Part shown: positions 44,937 through 56,320 of the stretch, one piece after another
How positions within the stretch are numbered: the stretch's first letter is position 1
How the letters are laid out: each line of letters begins with the position of its first letter
From: Phytophthora colocasiae
Lineage: Eukaryota; Oomycota; Peronosporomycetes; Peronosporales; Peronosporaceae
Assembly: GCA_018806915.1 (NCBI GenBank)
Contig: JAGKQI010000081.1
Coordinates: 248,001 to 312,000 of the forward strand
Direction: 5' to 3'
DNA length: 64,000 bases
Program-made: the position numbers and the translations under genes
The notes under the pieces: generated by a model
Told to the model about the DNA's origin: nothing
Databases searched by the model: none
Seen by the model: only the letters and a program-made list of their open reading frames with translations

Positions 44937-45566
44937 ATGGATTTGATTGTTAAGTCGATGTGCGAAGTCCCCGTCGCTTGGACAACAGCGTTCTTAAAGG
45001 ACATTGCACTTGGTGGTGCCCAAATGATGAATCTGGCTGATATCCACCTATTGAATAGTATATCAGCGGCTGAAAGCATGGACGATGAGAAGGTGAGGAC
45101 ATTTCATGACCGCATATCATCACTGAATTTGCCGGTTGGTAACACCCGTGAGCAGTACATAACGTACTTAAAAGATGCTGTTGACCACCTCTCCACTAAC
45201 CAGCACAACGAGTGGAACCTTCTTCGCTGGCTCAGCTTATTTGAGCTTCTCGCTCTCGGAATGTGCCCTTCGGTGTTCACTCAGCACAGATGGATGGAGG
45301 TGTTGATGGAACATGTAAGTGAAGGTTTACCGCACTGCCATGTTAAGCTCATCTCTGATGAGTCACTGCTGAAGCTACTTAGGAGTAGCCTCGGAAACAT
45401 TATCCTCAATGCTATCAACCAGGAGGCCCCAGCAAGCGCAATTGTTCAAGGCTTGAGTGCTCTACAAGCAAGCAATCTATCGTCATCGGACTTGCCTATC
45501 TTATCAACGAACCTATTGAAATTTCAACCAGCAACACCCGCAATTGTTGCGGGAACATCCAATTAG
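44937..45566 (+). pseudogene. LINE ORF1, 3' part
   Basis: About 208 codons resuming ORF1 after the Copia element, open to TAG at 45564-45566, directly before the ORF2 ATG. It is mostly helical with no known motif (LLRWLSLFELLALGMCPSVF; ISDESLLKLLRSSLGNIILNAI). It has no internal lesion, so ORF1 was probably intact (about 710 residues) when the Copia landed. Confidence 0.6.
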
Positions 45567-48500
45567 ATGATGGTTGAAATGGATGTTGGTCAGTCGTGTA
45601 AGATTTTGTCGTGGAATGTGCGGGGGATTAAAAAGGGAGGAAACCCATTGATCTCAACACACCTCAAGCATTTTTATTTTTCGTTTTTACAAGAAACTCG
45701 CTTTAAGGATGAGCATCAGGCCCAGCGGTTTAGTTTTTTGGTCCGTCAGAGCTTTGGCGGTCGTGTATTTTTTTCGGACAAGAATGGAGAGAGCAAACAA
45801 ACAAGATTTTCACGGAGTGGAGGAATAGCTACGATAATTCACGGATCATGTCCAGCAGTAGAGACTGCCGAGATAGTCTCACAAACTACCATCCCCAATC
45901 GGTACCTGTTAGTTCGTCTACGGTGGTCAAATCAAGTGTGCTATCTCCACAACATTTATGCCCCAAATGATGTGGCATCCAGAAGAGCATTTTTGAAGAA
46001 CTTCCGGTGGATTTTGACACTAACGCACGTCACATTGTGTGTGGAGACTTTAATTTGGCGCTAGACCCTGAACTAGATGCTGTAGCATCGCATCCTAATC
46101 CAGATTCTAGTCGAACGGCACTGGAAACATGGCTAACAGAGCTCAACGCTGTAGATGTGTGGCGACTGCACCATCCAAAGGAACAAGTATTCTCAGGACC
46201 AAGACCGAGGAAGAATAGGATCGATTATGTCTTTTTGTCCGATGACTTACAGTCTGAGTGCTATCATGACTCCGGTTACTCACCTTGGGAATGTGGAGGT
46301 GACCACTTAGCACTTCACGTGGAGCTAACTTCTTGGCATCATCCTACTGGATATGGATTCTGGAGAATACCAGCGTGGCTCTTGCGCATTCCGTTGTTAC
46401 AAAACGACGTGGTAGAAGAAGCAAAACACCTTCTTCCTGTGCTACGAGCGTCTAACAACCCTGGGATAGTGTGGAAGTCGTGGAAAAGAAAAATCAAAAG
46501 TTACTTAAAACGATGCCAACACAACTTAAAGCCAATGAGATTTGAAGAAACCAAGATAGCGAGGGAGCAGCTTGAAGAATGTGCCGCTGCAGTCGCTAAA
46601 GAAAATTCCAGTGATCAAGATAACATTGATTACTATTTCGCAAAGCAGAGATACGAAGAATGCCGTAAGGAATGGGAAAGGTTCGGATCTGGATCTGGAT
46701 TCGAGCAGGCGGTCACTGAGGCGGAAAAAAGTACCAAGTTCTTCTTTCGTCCACCGCGGTATGAGTTACGGAGTACCCCGTTCCGGTCAGTGCGATTAAG
46801 CGACGGTAGTGAATCAAATGACCCTGCCGATATATGTAATGGATTTCAGGAGCACTGGGGTTCAATCTTCGGTGACCCTAGGTATCATAATGGTGAAGAT
46901 GTGATTGTGGATATGGAGGCTCAGAATCGATTATTAGACTCTGTCGACCGGCGATTAAGCCCCAGCGAGGCTAGCGATCTTGATGATGAATTGACTGTGA
47001 ACAAATTTGCTATTGCGATTACAAAACTGCGACCCCATTCGGCTCCTGGGCCGGATGGTTTTACAAGTGATTTTTATCGATTGGATCCCCAGGTATTTGG
47101 AGAAATTCTCTTTGTGGTGTTTCGATACCAAGTGGAAAGAGGAATATTATTGCCTCATCAAAGATACTCGTCGGTGGCCTTGCTTTTTAAGAAAGGAGAT
47201 CGAAGAATGTACCAGGAGGCACTTTCATTACCCATATCCGCTGAGTGCCAGTGGAGATGAAAATAGTGTCACGTGTGTTGGTGAATCGCCTTTCCGAGGC
47301 CATTGATGTCAAAGCTACAATGCCACCCCTGACCAAAAGCATTTATCCCAGGACGTCAAATTGACCCAGCAGGTAATGCTGGTGAGAGTTACCTCCAGCA
47401 CCTTGTGACTTCAAGAAACCAAAAGGCATTTGCAACCTTTCTAGACTTTGCTAAAGCTTTGATAGGAAGTGAACCCGGCAATACCTCTTCCGGGTCCTCG
47501 AGAGGCGTCAAGGTTTTGGACCCTCGTTTCTTTGTCATGGATTCGAAGCTTATGTACAAGGATACTAGGTGCTCACCATGAGTGATCAATGGGTGGGCAC
47601 TAAGACTCCCTTGATACCAACGAGGGTGTGAAACAAAGGCGACCCTCTATCCCCCGTATCTTTTGCCCTCTCACTCAGAACCACTTGGAAACCTGCCTAC
47701 AGCACCGAGACTTGCAGGGTAAAGGTTGATCCAAGATCTAAGTATCCCTGTGGCTTTCTTTGCTGATGATACTGTGTTTATTTCTCGAAAGGAAAGGCTC
47801 AGTTGCAAAACCAGCTACAATTAGTTGAGCTTGCTTACTGTTGCCGGTTCTGAGGGGCTCTACTAAACCACTCCAAGAGTGTTATAATGAGTCTGAATAA
47901 TAATAGACATTCGGCACCAAGTGTGGATCCGCTACGCTCATTGGGACCGGATGACACAGTCAAATATCTAGGAATACCGTTTGGAAACAGCGATACTTCC
48001 ACCATGCTCGCGAACCAATTGGATCATAAATTGATGGCACGTCTTCAGAGATGGCATGGAAGAGCTAGAACATTACTTGGACGAAGATTGATTGTGCAAA
48101 CAGAGATTTTATCGATTTTGTGGTATTTTACAGCACTGGTATCAATCCCACTCAGGTTTATTAATCGCTGGCAAAGTATCGTAAACCGGTATGTACTGTA
48201 CAACCGGGTAAGCGTGGGGAAAACCGGGGTAAATATCGTACGGAAAGGACTAGCAGTGAGACCACGAGAAGAGAACGGTGTCGGGGTTCCGGAAGTGAAG
48301 CTGATCGTCCGTCGACAACAATTTCAGTTAGTGCAAAACTATGTCGTCGCTATCACGGCAGGTCCACCTGATGATGAAAATGTCTGGTACCGACCGATGT
48401 TAGTTATGATAAGTGCACGATATGGAAATTTTTCGCGACCTCGATCTAGTGACTTCCTACTACAAGACCCACCACAACCTGCCGGGTGGAGGGCTACAAT

Positions 48501-49716
48501 GCTTCCCCTGTGGTGGAGACAGATAATGAGGGAATGGAACAAGACCAAGTGGCCAGAGGAAGTCTCACAGTGGCGCAACAGAATTAAGACTTTGCAATGG
48601 GCGCTGTCGTGCCCAATTTGGTGGAGCAAACTGAAGGATTTCCAGGTGCGAGAACCAACGTTGAATTTAAAACCTGTGGGTGCTGGCTCAACAAAATTTC
48701 GATGTCTTTGTCGATCGATCGCTGAAAAACACAAGTGGTGTTTAGCAGACTTTCTGGATGACAATCGTCATTGGCCAACTTCGACGGCTTTCTTTACGAA
48801 GATTTGCTCAGAGGTACATCCAATCCTGGGCTCCAAAGTTAATCCTCACGACATCTTTACCTTATACAGGCAGCTCTCTCAAGTATTTTACCACGTTATT
48901 CCTGATTCGCAAGCTGGTGGAATCCAAGCAATGGAGATCACGCATTTGCCGCCTGTATTTGGTGTTAAACTTTCTGACAACACAAATGCGCATTTCTTTC
49001 CCTATCTGCGCCCCCAAGACTGGAACAAGCTTCTTCAGCAAGTGCCGGTGTTGAACCGGCACCCTATGGAGGATCTTGGTTGCCCTGCTGGACGTATACA
49101 TCAGATGCTTACTAGTCTGCTGTCACTCCGTGATTATATGTTGCCTGTGGTTCATGATGTGATGGTACGAATGTTCTTCGGGGACTTAACAGTGGGTTCG
49201 CGATTGTACTTCCTAACGTCGCTCAACCCCACAATTCAGCAGTGTGTTCGGCCAATATGTTAAGAGATTGAGACTGTGGAACATTGCTTTTTCGCATGCT
49301 CATCGTTACAGCCGATGTGGCACCAGGTGTGGATACACTGGGCAGGCGTTTTCGTGACGAATTTGACTTGGAGGTTGCTGCTCTTCCCAAAATCACAAGA
49401 TATACACAGAAGATGGCGAAAGAACCAAAAGGTGATTTTACTGCTATGGAGAATCCACGTTGCAGTTACTTTTCATGCCACATGGAGACTTCGAAATGAC
49501 ATTCACTATCAGAAAACAAAGGCACTACTGCCAAATGTGGCGAATATCCAGTCGTCATACAGGATGCATTATCAGTTTATTTACCAGCATGCGGATGAGC
49601 TCAACTGTGACCGGGAAACTATCACGCTACTGATCCAACAGTTAGGCTTTGAACTACCGATTGATATCCATTCGGAACGAATGCCCCAAATCTGGGTTGC
49701 CCATCAGTCAAGGTAG
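45567..49716 (+). pseudogene. LINE ORF2: AP endonuclease, reverse transcriptase, C-terminal finger
   Basis: The endonuclease has ILSWNVRGI, FLQETR, LHNIYAPND and, after a frameshift near 46010, HIVCGDFNLALD, NRIDYVFLS and GGDHLALHVEL, the catalytic series of APE-type nucleases. RT begins with LRPHSAPGPDGFTSDFY and VALLFKKGD. The stretch 47240-47886 is broken by several frameshifts but shows an FIPGRQID-like block, FLDFAKAF and the catalytic FADD at about 47757-47770. The frame 47887-49263 carries the thumb and connection region (YLGIPFG). A TAA at 49261-49263 interrupts the final finger (CVRPIC stop EIETVEHCFFAC), and reading continues in phase to 49716. The order matches L1-like LINEs. Confidence 0.8.
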
Positions 49717-49789
49717 AATATCTACAGCTATTGAATTAGCTTGAGATCGTTGCAGGTTAGTCCAAAGAGTTGTCCACCTATCTAGTTAA

Positions 49790-50030
49790 TCAAATAATTT
49801 CTTCTTCTTCTCTGATTCCTCTTTTAATGATGGCCTCGCTTATGAATCGTTCGCTTTGGCGATCATCTGAGTCCGTGATATATTCCCAATCCCTTACCTC
49901 GACGACTGGTAAAGACTCCGACACCTTGTCACCAAACTTCTTTCTTAACAAGGTAAAGACCTTTTCGTTCACACTTTCGGTCAACTTCACCGGATCCAGT
50001 TGGGTTGGAGCTTGACTCTACACCAGCACA
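49790..50030 (-). pseudogene. NTPase/nuclease-like family fragment I (N-terminus only)
   Basis: A 66-codon minus frame (VFTLLRKKFGDKVSESLP...RERF-like SERFISEAIIKRGI) aligns with the N-terminal helical segment of copy C. The upstream bases (CTGGTGTAG) also match the region just before copy C. It ends before the P-loop. It lies head-to-head with F but in the opposite orientation, so it is a separate remnant. The region 50031-50374 has no gene, only short repeats such as TTTCAGTATTTGAT twice near 50322-50352. Confidence 0.5.
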
Positions 50031-50374
50031 ACAGGAGGATGAAAAACATATACTCATCCAAATTAGTCAGAGAAGAAGAAGATACATGGATCTTTTGAAC
50101 TCTCGACGTTCTTGGTCTGCATCGTGCTTTTTAATTACTGTTGTCGTCACTTATTCTCTGCTAACCAGTTAATCAATTTATTTCACTCCATTTCACAGAA
50201 AACCCAACGGATTGCGCCAATATTTTTTGAGGGTTTCTCCTTTCTGTGAGAAGACTGAAATGGACTTTTGATCTCAAAACCCTTGTTAGATAACCTTCTT
50301 GACTGTATCAAAAGTTCCATTTCAGTATTTGATATTTCAGTATTTGATACACGCGAGACCCCCATTAACTGAGC

Positions 50375-52660
50375 ATGGATTGGCAGGAATGGCATTATGA
50401 ACGAGAGATGTTGTTCAAGCGGCTCAAGAAGGCCTTCACGGAGACCGAGTACATTGGCAACGCTGATGTCCAGCTTGGGAAGTATCTACGTCGGTGCTAC
50501 GAAGCTTACGATCGTAACACGTGCGCGGCACCATGCGTGGCTGTGACACAAAGCTCAGGCTTCGGTAAAAGTCGGATGATGTGGGAACTCGCACTCAAGG
50601 CAAGAGACAACAAAGAGATGAACATGAAAGTGCTGTACATTTGCGTGCGCAAAAAGTCCTCGACGGGGTACCCGAGAGCGACAAATAAACTATATGAATG
50701 GTTGTTTTGCAGCAGGAGCCCAATTTCTGAGCAGCTGGAGAAGATTTATTCCTACGCGATCGAGCATTGGGACGCTGTTCAAACCGAATGGCAGGAATTG
50801 TTTATCAACACAGAAGCGGAAGGTAAAGTGGTTACAGCGTTGAACACTGTGAAGGAGAAACCAGCAAATATTCCAGAAGGGAAAATGGTCGTCGTGGTGA
50901 TCGATTCGGCGAGAAACCTGCTAGCTGACGGCAACAATGAGATCAGAGATTTTCATGAGGCTCTCAGATTTGCAAACCCGAACGGGAGAATCTTTGGAGT
51001 GTTAGTGGATTCCAACCCTATGATTTCGAGCCCATCCGTAACGTCAAGCCCAGTCTTTATAAGGGACTCTGATCGTTTCTCGTTCCCACCTTTCGTACTC
51101 GTACAAAGTATGGATGCATTTTGGAAACAGTATTGCAGAGATGTCATGCAGAGATCGAGTTACGACAGTGACGAAGAAAAGAAAGAAGACACGGCAGCAA
51201 TTGTCAACGGAGAGGGGGTGGAAGTATCCATCCAAGATCAAATTGCTGTATACAAGCGTGTTGTGACCACGATGGATCACAATTACTCTTTTGACTCATT
51301 GGTACGTATGGGCCGTCCACTGTGGCACAGTTCTTACTCCGGCGGTGGAGATGCGATCGCTGCCGCTGCCTTAAAACTCATGATGGGATTAAACACTAAA
51401 CGTTATAATTTCATGGAGGAGACACTGTTTGGCGCTGCATCTGTGTTATGTCGAATTGGCGTGCGTCCGCGCTCGAAATCGTTGACGGTGTTGGCACCAC
51501 AAACCGTTGCACATTTCATGGCAACGCTGGCGTATATCAATTTCGAGAGTGACTGCTACGTGTGCAGCTACGCTTCAGAACCGATAGTAACTTTTGGAGC
51601 AATGGATGTATGGTACGCACAGAGTGATGGTCTTGCTACTTATATGCTCCCCCAGCTAGAACGGTTGGTTTCAGACGAACTACTCGACACGGGTGGGTCT
51701 GGACAAGTAGTGGCTACCATTGTGATGCTGCTCGCCATGGACTCATGTGTGGCATGCATCGACCGCTTTGGGGACCCCGATTACTACCGGATCGTCCAAT
51801 TTGTTCCAGTGAAGGAGTTTCTGGAGGTTTTCAACATTATGGAGATGCAAATAGCGTACAAGGGTGCGTTCAACGAGGAGAAGAAACCAAGTTATGACGA
51901 ATGGATGTCGAAGTGGAAGAAGTGGCGCATGGGTTTCTCCCACTTCGTACAGTTATCACTGGAGCCGAACGAAGACACGTTATGGTATTTGTTGGGACGT
52001 CGGGCGGCCGGTATTTTTCCACGTGGAGACGATGGAGCAGATCTATTGATCCCCATGTTCACGAAAGATTCGTCGGGGAAGAGTAAGGTGTCGATGATGT
52101 TGATTTTCGTGAAGACTCGAAGCGAGGAGATGGTTGTGGAGGAGCTACCCAGACACAAATTTGACCGAGAGAATTCTCTACGCGAGATTCCTGTTCACGA
52201 CATCATTCATATCTACTTGAATCTTGGAAACGAAGTAAAGGACAGCTTTAGGCTTATACGTGCTGAACCTCTGGATGGACCGATAGCAAGCAACGAGGAA
52301 ATTGCGTTGGTCAGATCAGCAGAAGAAATCAAATTGGGGCAGAAGAAGAATACTGTTCGCAGTGACGCAGAGGGAAACGGCGTGATGTTCTCCTTGTGTT
52401 TCGGATCGATATGCCGCGGGACCTTCTCCTTTGTAAGCAAAGAAGAGGCTGTAAGACTGAGAAGTATTGCAAGTTATCCGAGAAATACCATGGCGCTTGT
52501 CGATTGCAACCTGATACGCTTTCAAGATGAAGCAAAACGAAAGAGCTGGCATTTCGGAATAAATTTGACGAAGATAATGCCCTGTGAAGCGTTAAGAACG
52601 ATTGCTTCAAGCGTAATCCAGAATGGAAAAGAAGGGAAAATACCTGAAACGAGGAGGTGA
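50375..52660 (+). CDS. NTPase/nuclease-like (CRN C-terminal/RHS-like) family protein, copy F
   Basis: The longest uninterrupted member, 761 codons. An in-frame TAA 9 bp upstream fixes the start at 50375, so it lacks the roughly 100-residue N-terminal segment of copy C. Domains: KAFTETEYIGNADVQLGKYLRRCYEAY (19-45); Walker A TQSSGFGKSRMMWELA (59-73); Walker B MVVVVIDSAR (171-180, Glu replaced by Ser); GVLVDSNP (208-215); FPPFVLVQSMDAFW (237-250). A nuclease-like region has EPNEDTLWYLLGRRAAGIFP, GADLLIP (about 553) and LIFVKT (about 578). The C-terminus is frameshifted near 52655: other copies continue into a basic NLS-like tail seen here in another frame to about 52770. It may be expressed, but function is inference; no secretion signal or LFLAK-type header is visible. 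Confidence 0.7.
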   Translation: MDWQEWHYEREMLFKRLKKAFTETEYIGNADVQLGKYLRRCYEAYDRNTCAAPCVAVTQSSGFGKSRMMWELALKARDNKEMNMKVLYICVRKKSSTGYPRATNKLYEWLFCSRSPISEQLEKIYSYAIEHWDAVQTEWQELFINTEAEGKVVTALNTVKEKPANIPEGKMVVVVIDSARNLLADGNNEIRDFHEALRFANPNGRIFGVLVDSNPMISSPSVTSSPVFIRDSDRFSFPPFVLVQSMDAFWKQYCRDVMQRSSYDSDEEKKEDTAAIVNGEGVEVSIQDQIAVYKRVVTTMDHNYSFDSLVRMGRPLWHSSYSGGGDAIAAAALKLMMGLNTKRYNFMEETLFGAASVLCRIGVRPRSKSLTVLAPQTVAHFMATLAYINFESDCYVCSYASEPIVTFGAMDVWYAQSDGLATYMLPQLERLVSDELLDTGGSGQVVATIVMLLAMDSCVACIDRFGDPDYYRIVQFVPVKEFLEVFNIMEMQIAYKGAFNEEKKPSYDEWMSKWKKWRMGFSHFVQLSLEPNEDTLWYLLGRRAAGIFPRGDDGADLLIPMFTKDSSGKSKVSMMLIFVKTRSEEMVVEELPRHKFDRENSLREIPVHDIIHIYLNLGNEVKDSFRLIRAEPLDGPIASNEEIALVRSAEEIKLGQKKNTVRSDAEGNGVMFSLCFGSICRGTFSFVSKEEAVRLRSIASYPRNTMALVDCNLIRFQDEAKRKSWHFGINLTKIMPCEALRTIASSVIQNGKEGKIPETRR

Positions 52661-53028
52661 TAGCCAAGGTTCGCAGAAGCTTACGATCGCGAACGACATG
52701 ATACTGTTCCCACCTCGAAACGGTCCAAGATGGCTCTCGAGATTTTCAAGTTAAACCAGAGTCTAGTTTAGTCGGCAGTTACGAGTCGTAACATGGTTGC
52801 TTAACTATTTCGACTAAGTTCGATCGACTGAAACCTATTGTTATTTTTCGCGTCGGAAATGTAGAACATACTGAGAAGCGAATCTATGGCAGAAACGCGG
52901 TACACATGTAGAAGACGCTCCAGCTTGTCTGGTAGACGTAAGAAGAAGACGAGGCCGCGCATACAGCGCGACCAGGACACGAGATTACACAAAAAGAGGG
53001 GACCAAATCTCATTACGCAGAGTGTCAC
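52661..53028 (+). other. Shifted tail of copy F and unassigned spacer
   Basis: To about 52770 the DNA still matches the family tail in another frame. From there to 53028 nothing is recognised; a 75-codon minus frame has no family resemblance. Confidence 0.5.
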
Positions 53029-53247
53029 TTGACAAGAGTCTAGACAGCGTAACCTGAGGACTGCCAGTTCTCTTTTCCAAAGTCATTCTATCTTCCTCCG
53101 AACGGTAAGTCAGATCGCCATGAACATATTCACTGAAATCCCACTTATCATCCGCCATAGTTGCCAGCCTCAGCGCCACTTTCTTTTTCCGGAATGGATA
53201 CGCAGCACGACAAACCGACCGAAAAAACAGCGTGAAAACCGGCGGTA
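53029..53247 (-). pseudogene. NTPase/nuclease-like family fragment H
   Basis: About 70 codons matching the C-terminal block of fragment B: ALRLATMADDKWDFSEYVHGDLTYRSEEDRMTLEKRTGSPQVTLS. Homology to B stops sharply at both ends (53247 meets the AT-rich island, 53029 unknown sequence). Confidence 0.7.
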
Positions 53248-54094
53248 ATATTATCTTTTTCGGAAGATGAAAAATTCATAGAGATTTTTAGTTCCTTTAT
53301 TTCCTAAAGCTACTATATTTTTTATGATATTTTTCATTATTAATTTAAACGGTTAAAAACATAGTATTTTTAACCGTTAAAATCAAAAATAAAATATAGT
53401 ATTCTTAACCGCTAAAATTAATAATGAAAAACTACTAAAATAAAAGGTGTAAAAATATAGTAGCTTTAAGAAATAAAGGAACTAAAAATCTAACTGTTAT
53501 AAAAATTCATTTGATAGATTATCCTCCTACGACTACCTTCATCTACTTTTTTTTATTTTTTTAATTAAAACAATTGGACTCGAACCAAGACGTTTTGTAA
53601 TTTTTTAAAGATTTAGAACGTCGTGAGACAGTTTAGTAATAAAATCAATAGAAGATTCAGATTTTTTGGTACAATATTTTACAAATATGACGCCAGGAAA
53701 AAAACGAAATTTTGAAAGCCAAAAAGTACGATCTAAAGTAGACAAAAATATCAAATTAACATAATATTATTTTATTACTGATTTACTATTTTTTAAAAAA
53801 TAATTTTTTTATGAAGGTTAAAGACCAATCAAAACAATTTTTGGATAAAGATATATAATTTGAAACGTATGATCCAAAATAGAATGTTTTATTTGACTAA
53901 ATGTTATTTTCATCACTGAAACACAATTGGTTTTAGAAACTGAAATTTTTATTGAAGGTTAAAGTCCGATTTTAATAATTTTTAGGCAAGAAGAAAAAGA
54001 AATTTTAAAACAGATTCGGAAGCGTTGACCTTTACTTGCTCAATGTCCAACTTACCACGATCCTCGCATTCCGACCCTCACATTTCAACTTGAC
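53248..54094. other. AT-rich island, left part
   Basis: Composition drops sharply from the GC-balanced surroundings to strongly AT-rich at 53248. It contains the foldback MITE below and otherwise no gene. Confidence 0.7.
53282..53491. repeat. Foldback MITE (~210 bp palindrome)
   Basis: AGATTTTTAGTTCCTTTATT at 53282 is repeated inverted at the right end (TAAAGGAACTAAAAATCT, to 53491). The arms continue inward through CTACTATATTTTT and CATTATTAATTT to a centre built on AACGGTTAAAAA, so almost the entire unit can fold. Superfamily is not determined. Confidence 0.75.
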
Positions 54095-54331
54095 ATGTTG
54101 CCCGGCAACATCAAAATCGCGCGATACCTGAACAAGTTTCAATTTTGTAAGGAGGACAAGAACGACACCGAAGGTAAACCCATATATAAATACAAGCTGT
54201 GTAATAAGCAGTACTGCGTTAGTGATGGTTCACGAAAGGATGCTATCCAAAGCAGCTACGCAGCGAGTCATCTCGCTGCTATGCACGATACTTTCATTAT
54301 CAATCCCAGTGCGGCCCTTTATGGCAGGTAG
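54095..54331 (+). pseudogene. Transposase N-terminal zinc-finger fragment
   Basis: A 78-codon frame with YKLCNKQYCVSDGSR...SSYAASHLAAMH, a C-x4-C / H-x4-H spacing like BED or WRKY/FLYWCH-type fingers at the start of DNA transposases. It lies on the same strand as the MULE remnant 640 bp downstream and could be its N-terminus, with the catalytic middle lost. The gap 54332-54960 is mostly AT-rich and shows no gene. Confidence 0.4.
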
Positions 54332-54959
54332 ATCTGGGTGATTGTTGCAGTACCAGCTAGTTCGAGTCCTTCCAACGTCCTAAACTGCTGCCGACGTGCA
54401 TTTTCGTGAAGGCGTAGTTGAAGTAATCCCCCACCATCTAAAAATGTATTTTAGTTTATTATTCGTATATTTTTAAACTTAACTTTAAACACTTTTATAA
54501 CCCTTTATTTTAATATTCATTTTGATGTTAATGATCAAATTGTAATAAAGTTTTAAAAATATTATTTGAATTATATTTAATATTGATAAATTATATTTGT
54601 TATTTAATATTTTAAATATATTTTAAAAGGGATAATAAAAAATATATACCAATATATCCGAAAAATAAAAGTAATATACCAGATAGTTACAAAATAATAT
54701 TTCGCAGACTTTCTGTCCACCCACGAAGTTCATCCGGCATTACTGTGCGCTGTCTGATACCAACAAGTCGTCACACCGTGGAGCAACTGGGAAACAGATC
54801 GCATTGAACCCCATGGTGTGCGAGCTAGTAGGGCATTGCGCCCTGTTGCTATTCAGCTAAGCTGAAGATGGCTGGAATTACAGCTTCATATATGAACTGT
54901 GTGCATGCACTTCGACGTTCACATCTTGAGTTTTTCGGCAGTGCACCCGGTTCAACACC

Positions 54960-55613
54960 CTGACTTCGAACAATGTGGAATCAGTCAACGGCGCACTGAA
55001 GGGTATTCACAGTTCTCCGATTCTAGGCTGTCTTATGGAGATTGAACGTTATGTGGCAAGGAAGTGGATGGAGAACACAAAAAAGGCGGAAATCTGGGGT
55101 GAGTTGACACGTTACGCGTCGCGCAGGGCAGACAAGGTGCTTGAAGACACCGTCAGCGGTTCCATCGAAGCAAACTCCTCCACAGGCTATGTTGTGGATC
55201 AAGCATGGAGTCGGAAGTATCCCTCTCAAGTTTGCACTTCAACTATGTGATGGCGTGGTAAAATTCTTGCGTGTGTACTTCGAGGACGCTGGTGCTTCTT
55301 GTGTTCACGCTCTGATTGCGCTCAAGCACGCCGGTAGACTGAAGGAGATGACAAGATTCTATCGTAGTTCCTGGAAAACGCCAGTCTTCCGAGAAGCTCG
55401 AGCGCGCACAACCATCCTGCCTATAGTGCTCAAGGATGCGCTTACTCGCGGTGAATGCAGCCCCCCCCCCCGCCGTAATTCCAAAACAACGTGGTCGCCC
55501 AAAGAAGAAGCACATTCCGTCATAGCAGGCAACAGAATCTCTGAGAAAGCAAATTCGGTGGTGCGGAATATGCCAGCAAGTCGGCCACAAGCGAAAGTGC
55601 TGCAGCAGTTAGT
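54960..55613 (+). pseudogene. Mutator-like (MULE) transposase C-terminal remnant
   Basis: The frame from 54969 starts NNVESVNGALKGIHSSPILGCLMEIERYVARKW, the conserved block after the catalytic core of MULE transposases. Another frame carries GASCVHALIALKHAGR, the end of a SWIM zinc finger (C...CxH). Further on is an AT-hook-like RGRPKKKH and, in a third frame, a CCHC knuckle WCGICQQVGHKRKCC ending in TAG at 55611-55613. The order SWIM, basic hook, knuckle is usual for MULE C-termini. Several frameshifts and loss of the DDE core make it a dead remnant. A C12 run at about 55460 is one likely slip site. Confidence 0.7.
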
Positions 55614-56119
55614 CGTCCTAAACGCCCCTACTGACCAGTACTTGCATGCATGTAGAGGTTTTTCTCCCTAATTGGGTTTTCTTTGCTAAAAGAAATACAC
55701 ATAACTGCTTGGTATATTATTTTTATTTTTCGAATATACTGGTGTATATTTTTTATTATACCTTTTTAAAAAAAGTACCATTACCATCTAATTACCAATT
55801 AATTTTGACATATAGTTTTGAAAAAATAGAATATATATAAATTTTCATCATGGTTTGATGTTGTGTTGTTGTTTTTAAAAGTATTCTTTTAAAGAAAAAC
55901 GATGGCGATTATAACTTATTATATGCAATTAAATAAAACAAAAAATAGTAAACTTATACAGATTTTGAAGCGCCTAAAGTGAATATGGTGTTAGCTAGTA
56001 AAAAATGTATTTTTTTGCGATTTAAAGCATTTTTAAAATAATTTGTTTCATTGAATAAAAAAAACTAAAAACATTTTTTTAAAAAAAAATATCTTGCAGC
56101 GTGAAATTTCCCAAATGAA
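55614..56119. other. AT-rich island, right part, no gene
   Basis: Strongly AT-rich with homopolymer A and T runs. No frame or repeat of note. Confidence 0.6.
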
Positions 56120-56320
56120 ATGTTCGCTTTGGAGTCCTTCGTCGACAAAAAAGTCGTCAGGAAAGCTGCCAAGTTAAATGAAAAAAACGAGGCCTCGAAG
56201 GCAACCAAAACGAACCGAAACGTGCCAAGCGTCCCCGACAAAGCTATTCACCTTAAGTGTAAGAGCTGTTCTGGCAAGCTGATCAGCTTTTGGCAAACAA
56301 ACCAATCTATTTCATATTAA
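56120..56320 (+). pseudogene. NTPase/nuclease-like family tail fragment
   Basis: 66 codons beginning FVDKKVVRKAAK, matching the basic C-terminal end of fragment B (VDRKVVRKAATRS) with an altered middle. It marks the outer end of the inverted duplication's right arm. Confidence 0.55.

Larger units (their letters stand above)
37930..49740 (+). mobile_element. LINE (non-LTR retrotransposon), split by a Copia element
   Basis: ORF1 starts at 37972 and is split at 39480/44942 by the Copia insertion. ORF2 (endonuclease, RT, C-terminal finger) follows from 45567 to about 49716. The 5' edge is placed where homology of gene G ends (about 37925-37930); the 3' edge is not resolved and no poly(A) tail is obvious. 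Without the Copia the element is about 6.3 kb, usual for an L1-like LINE. Confidence 0.78.
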
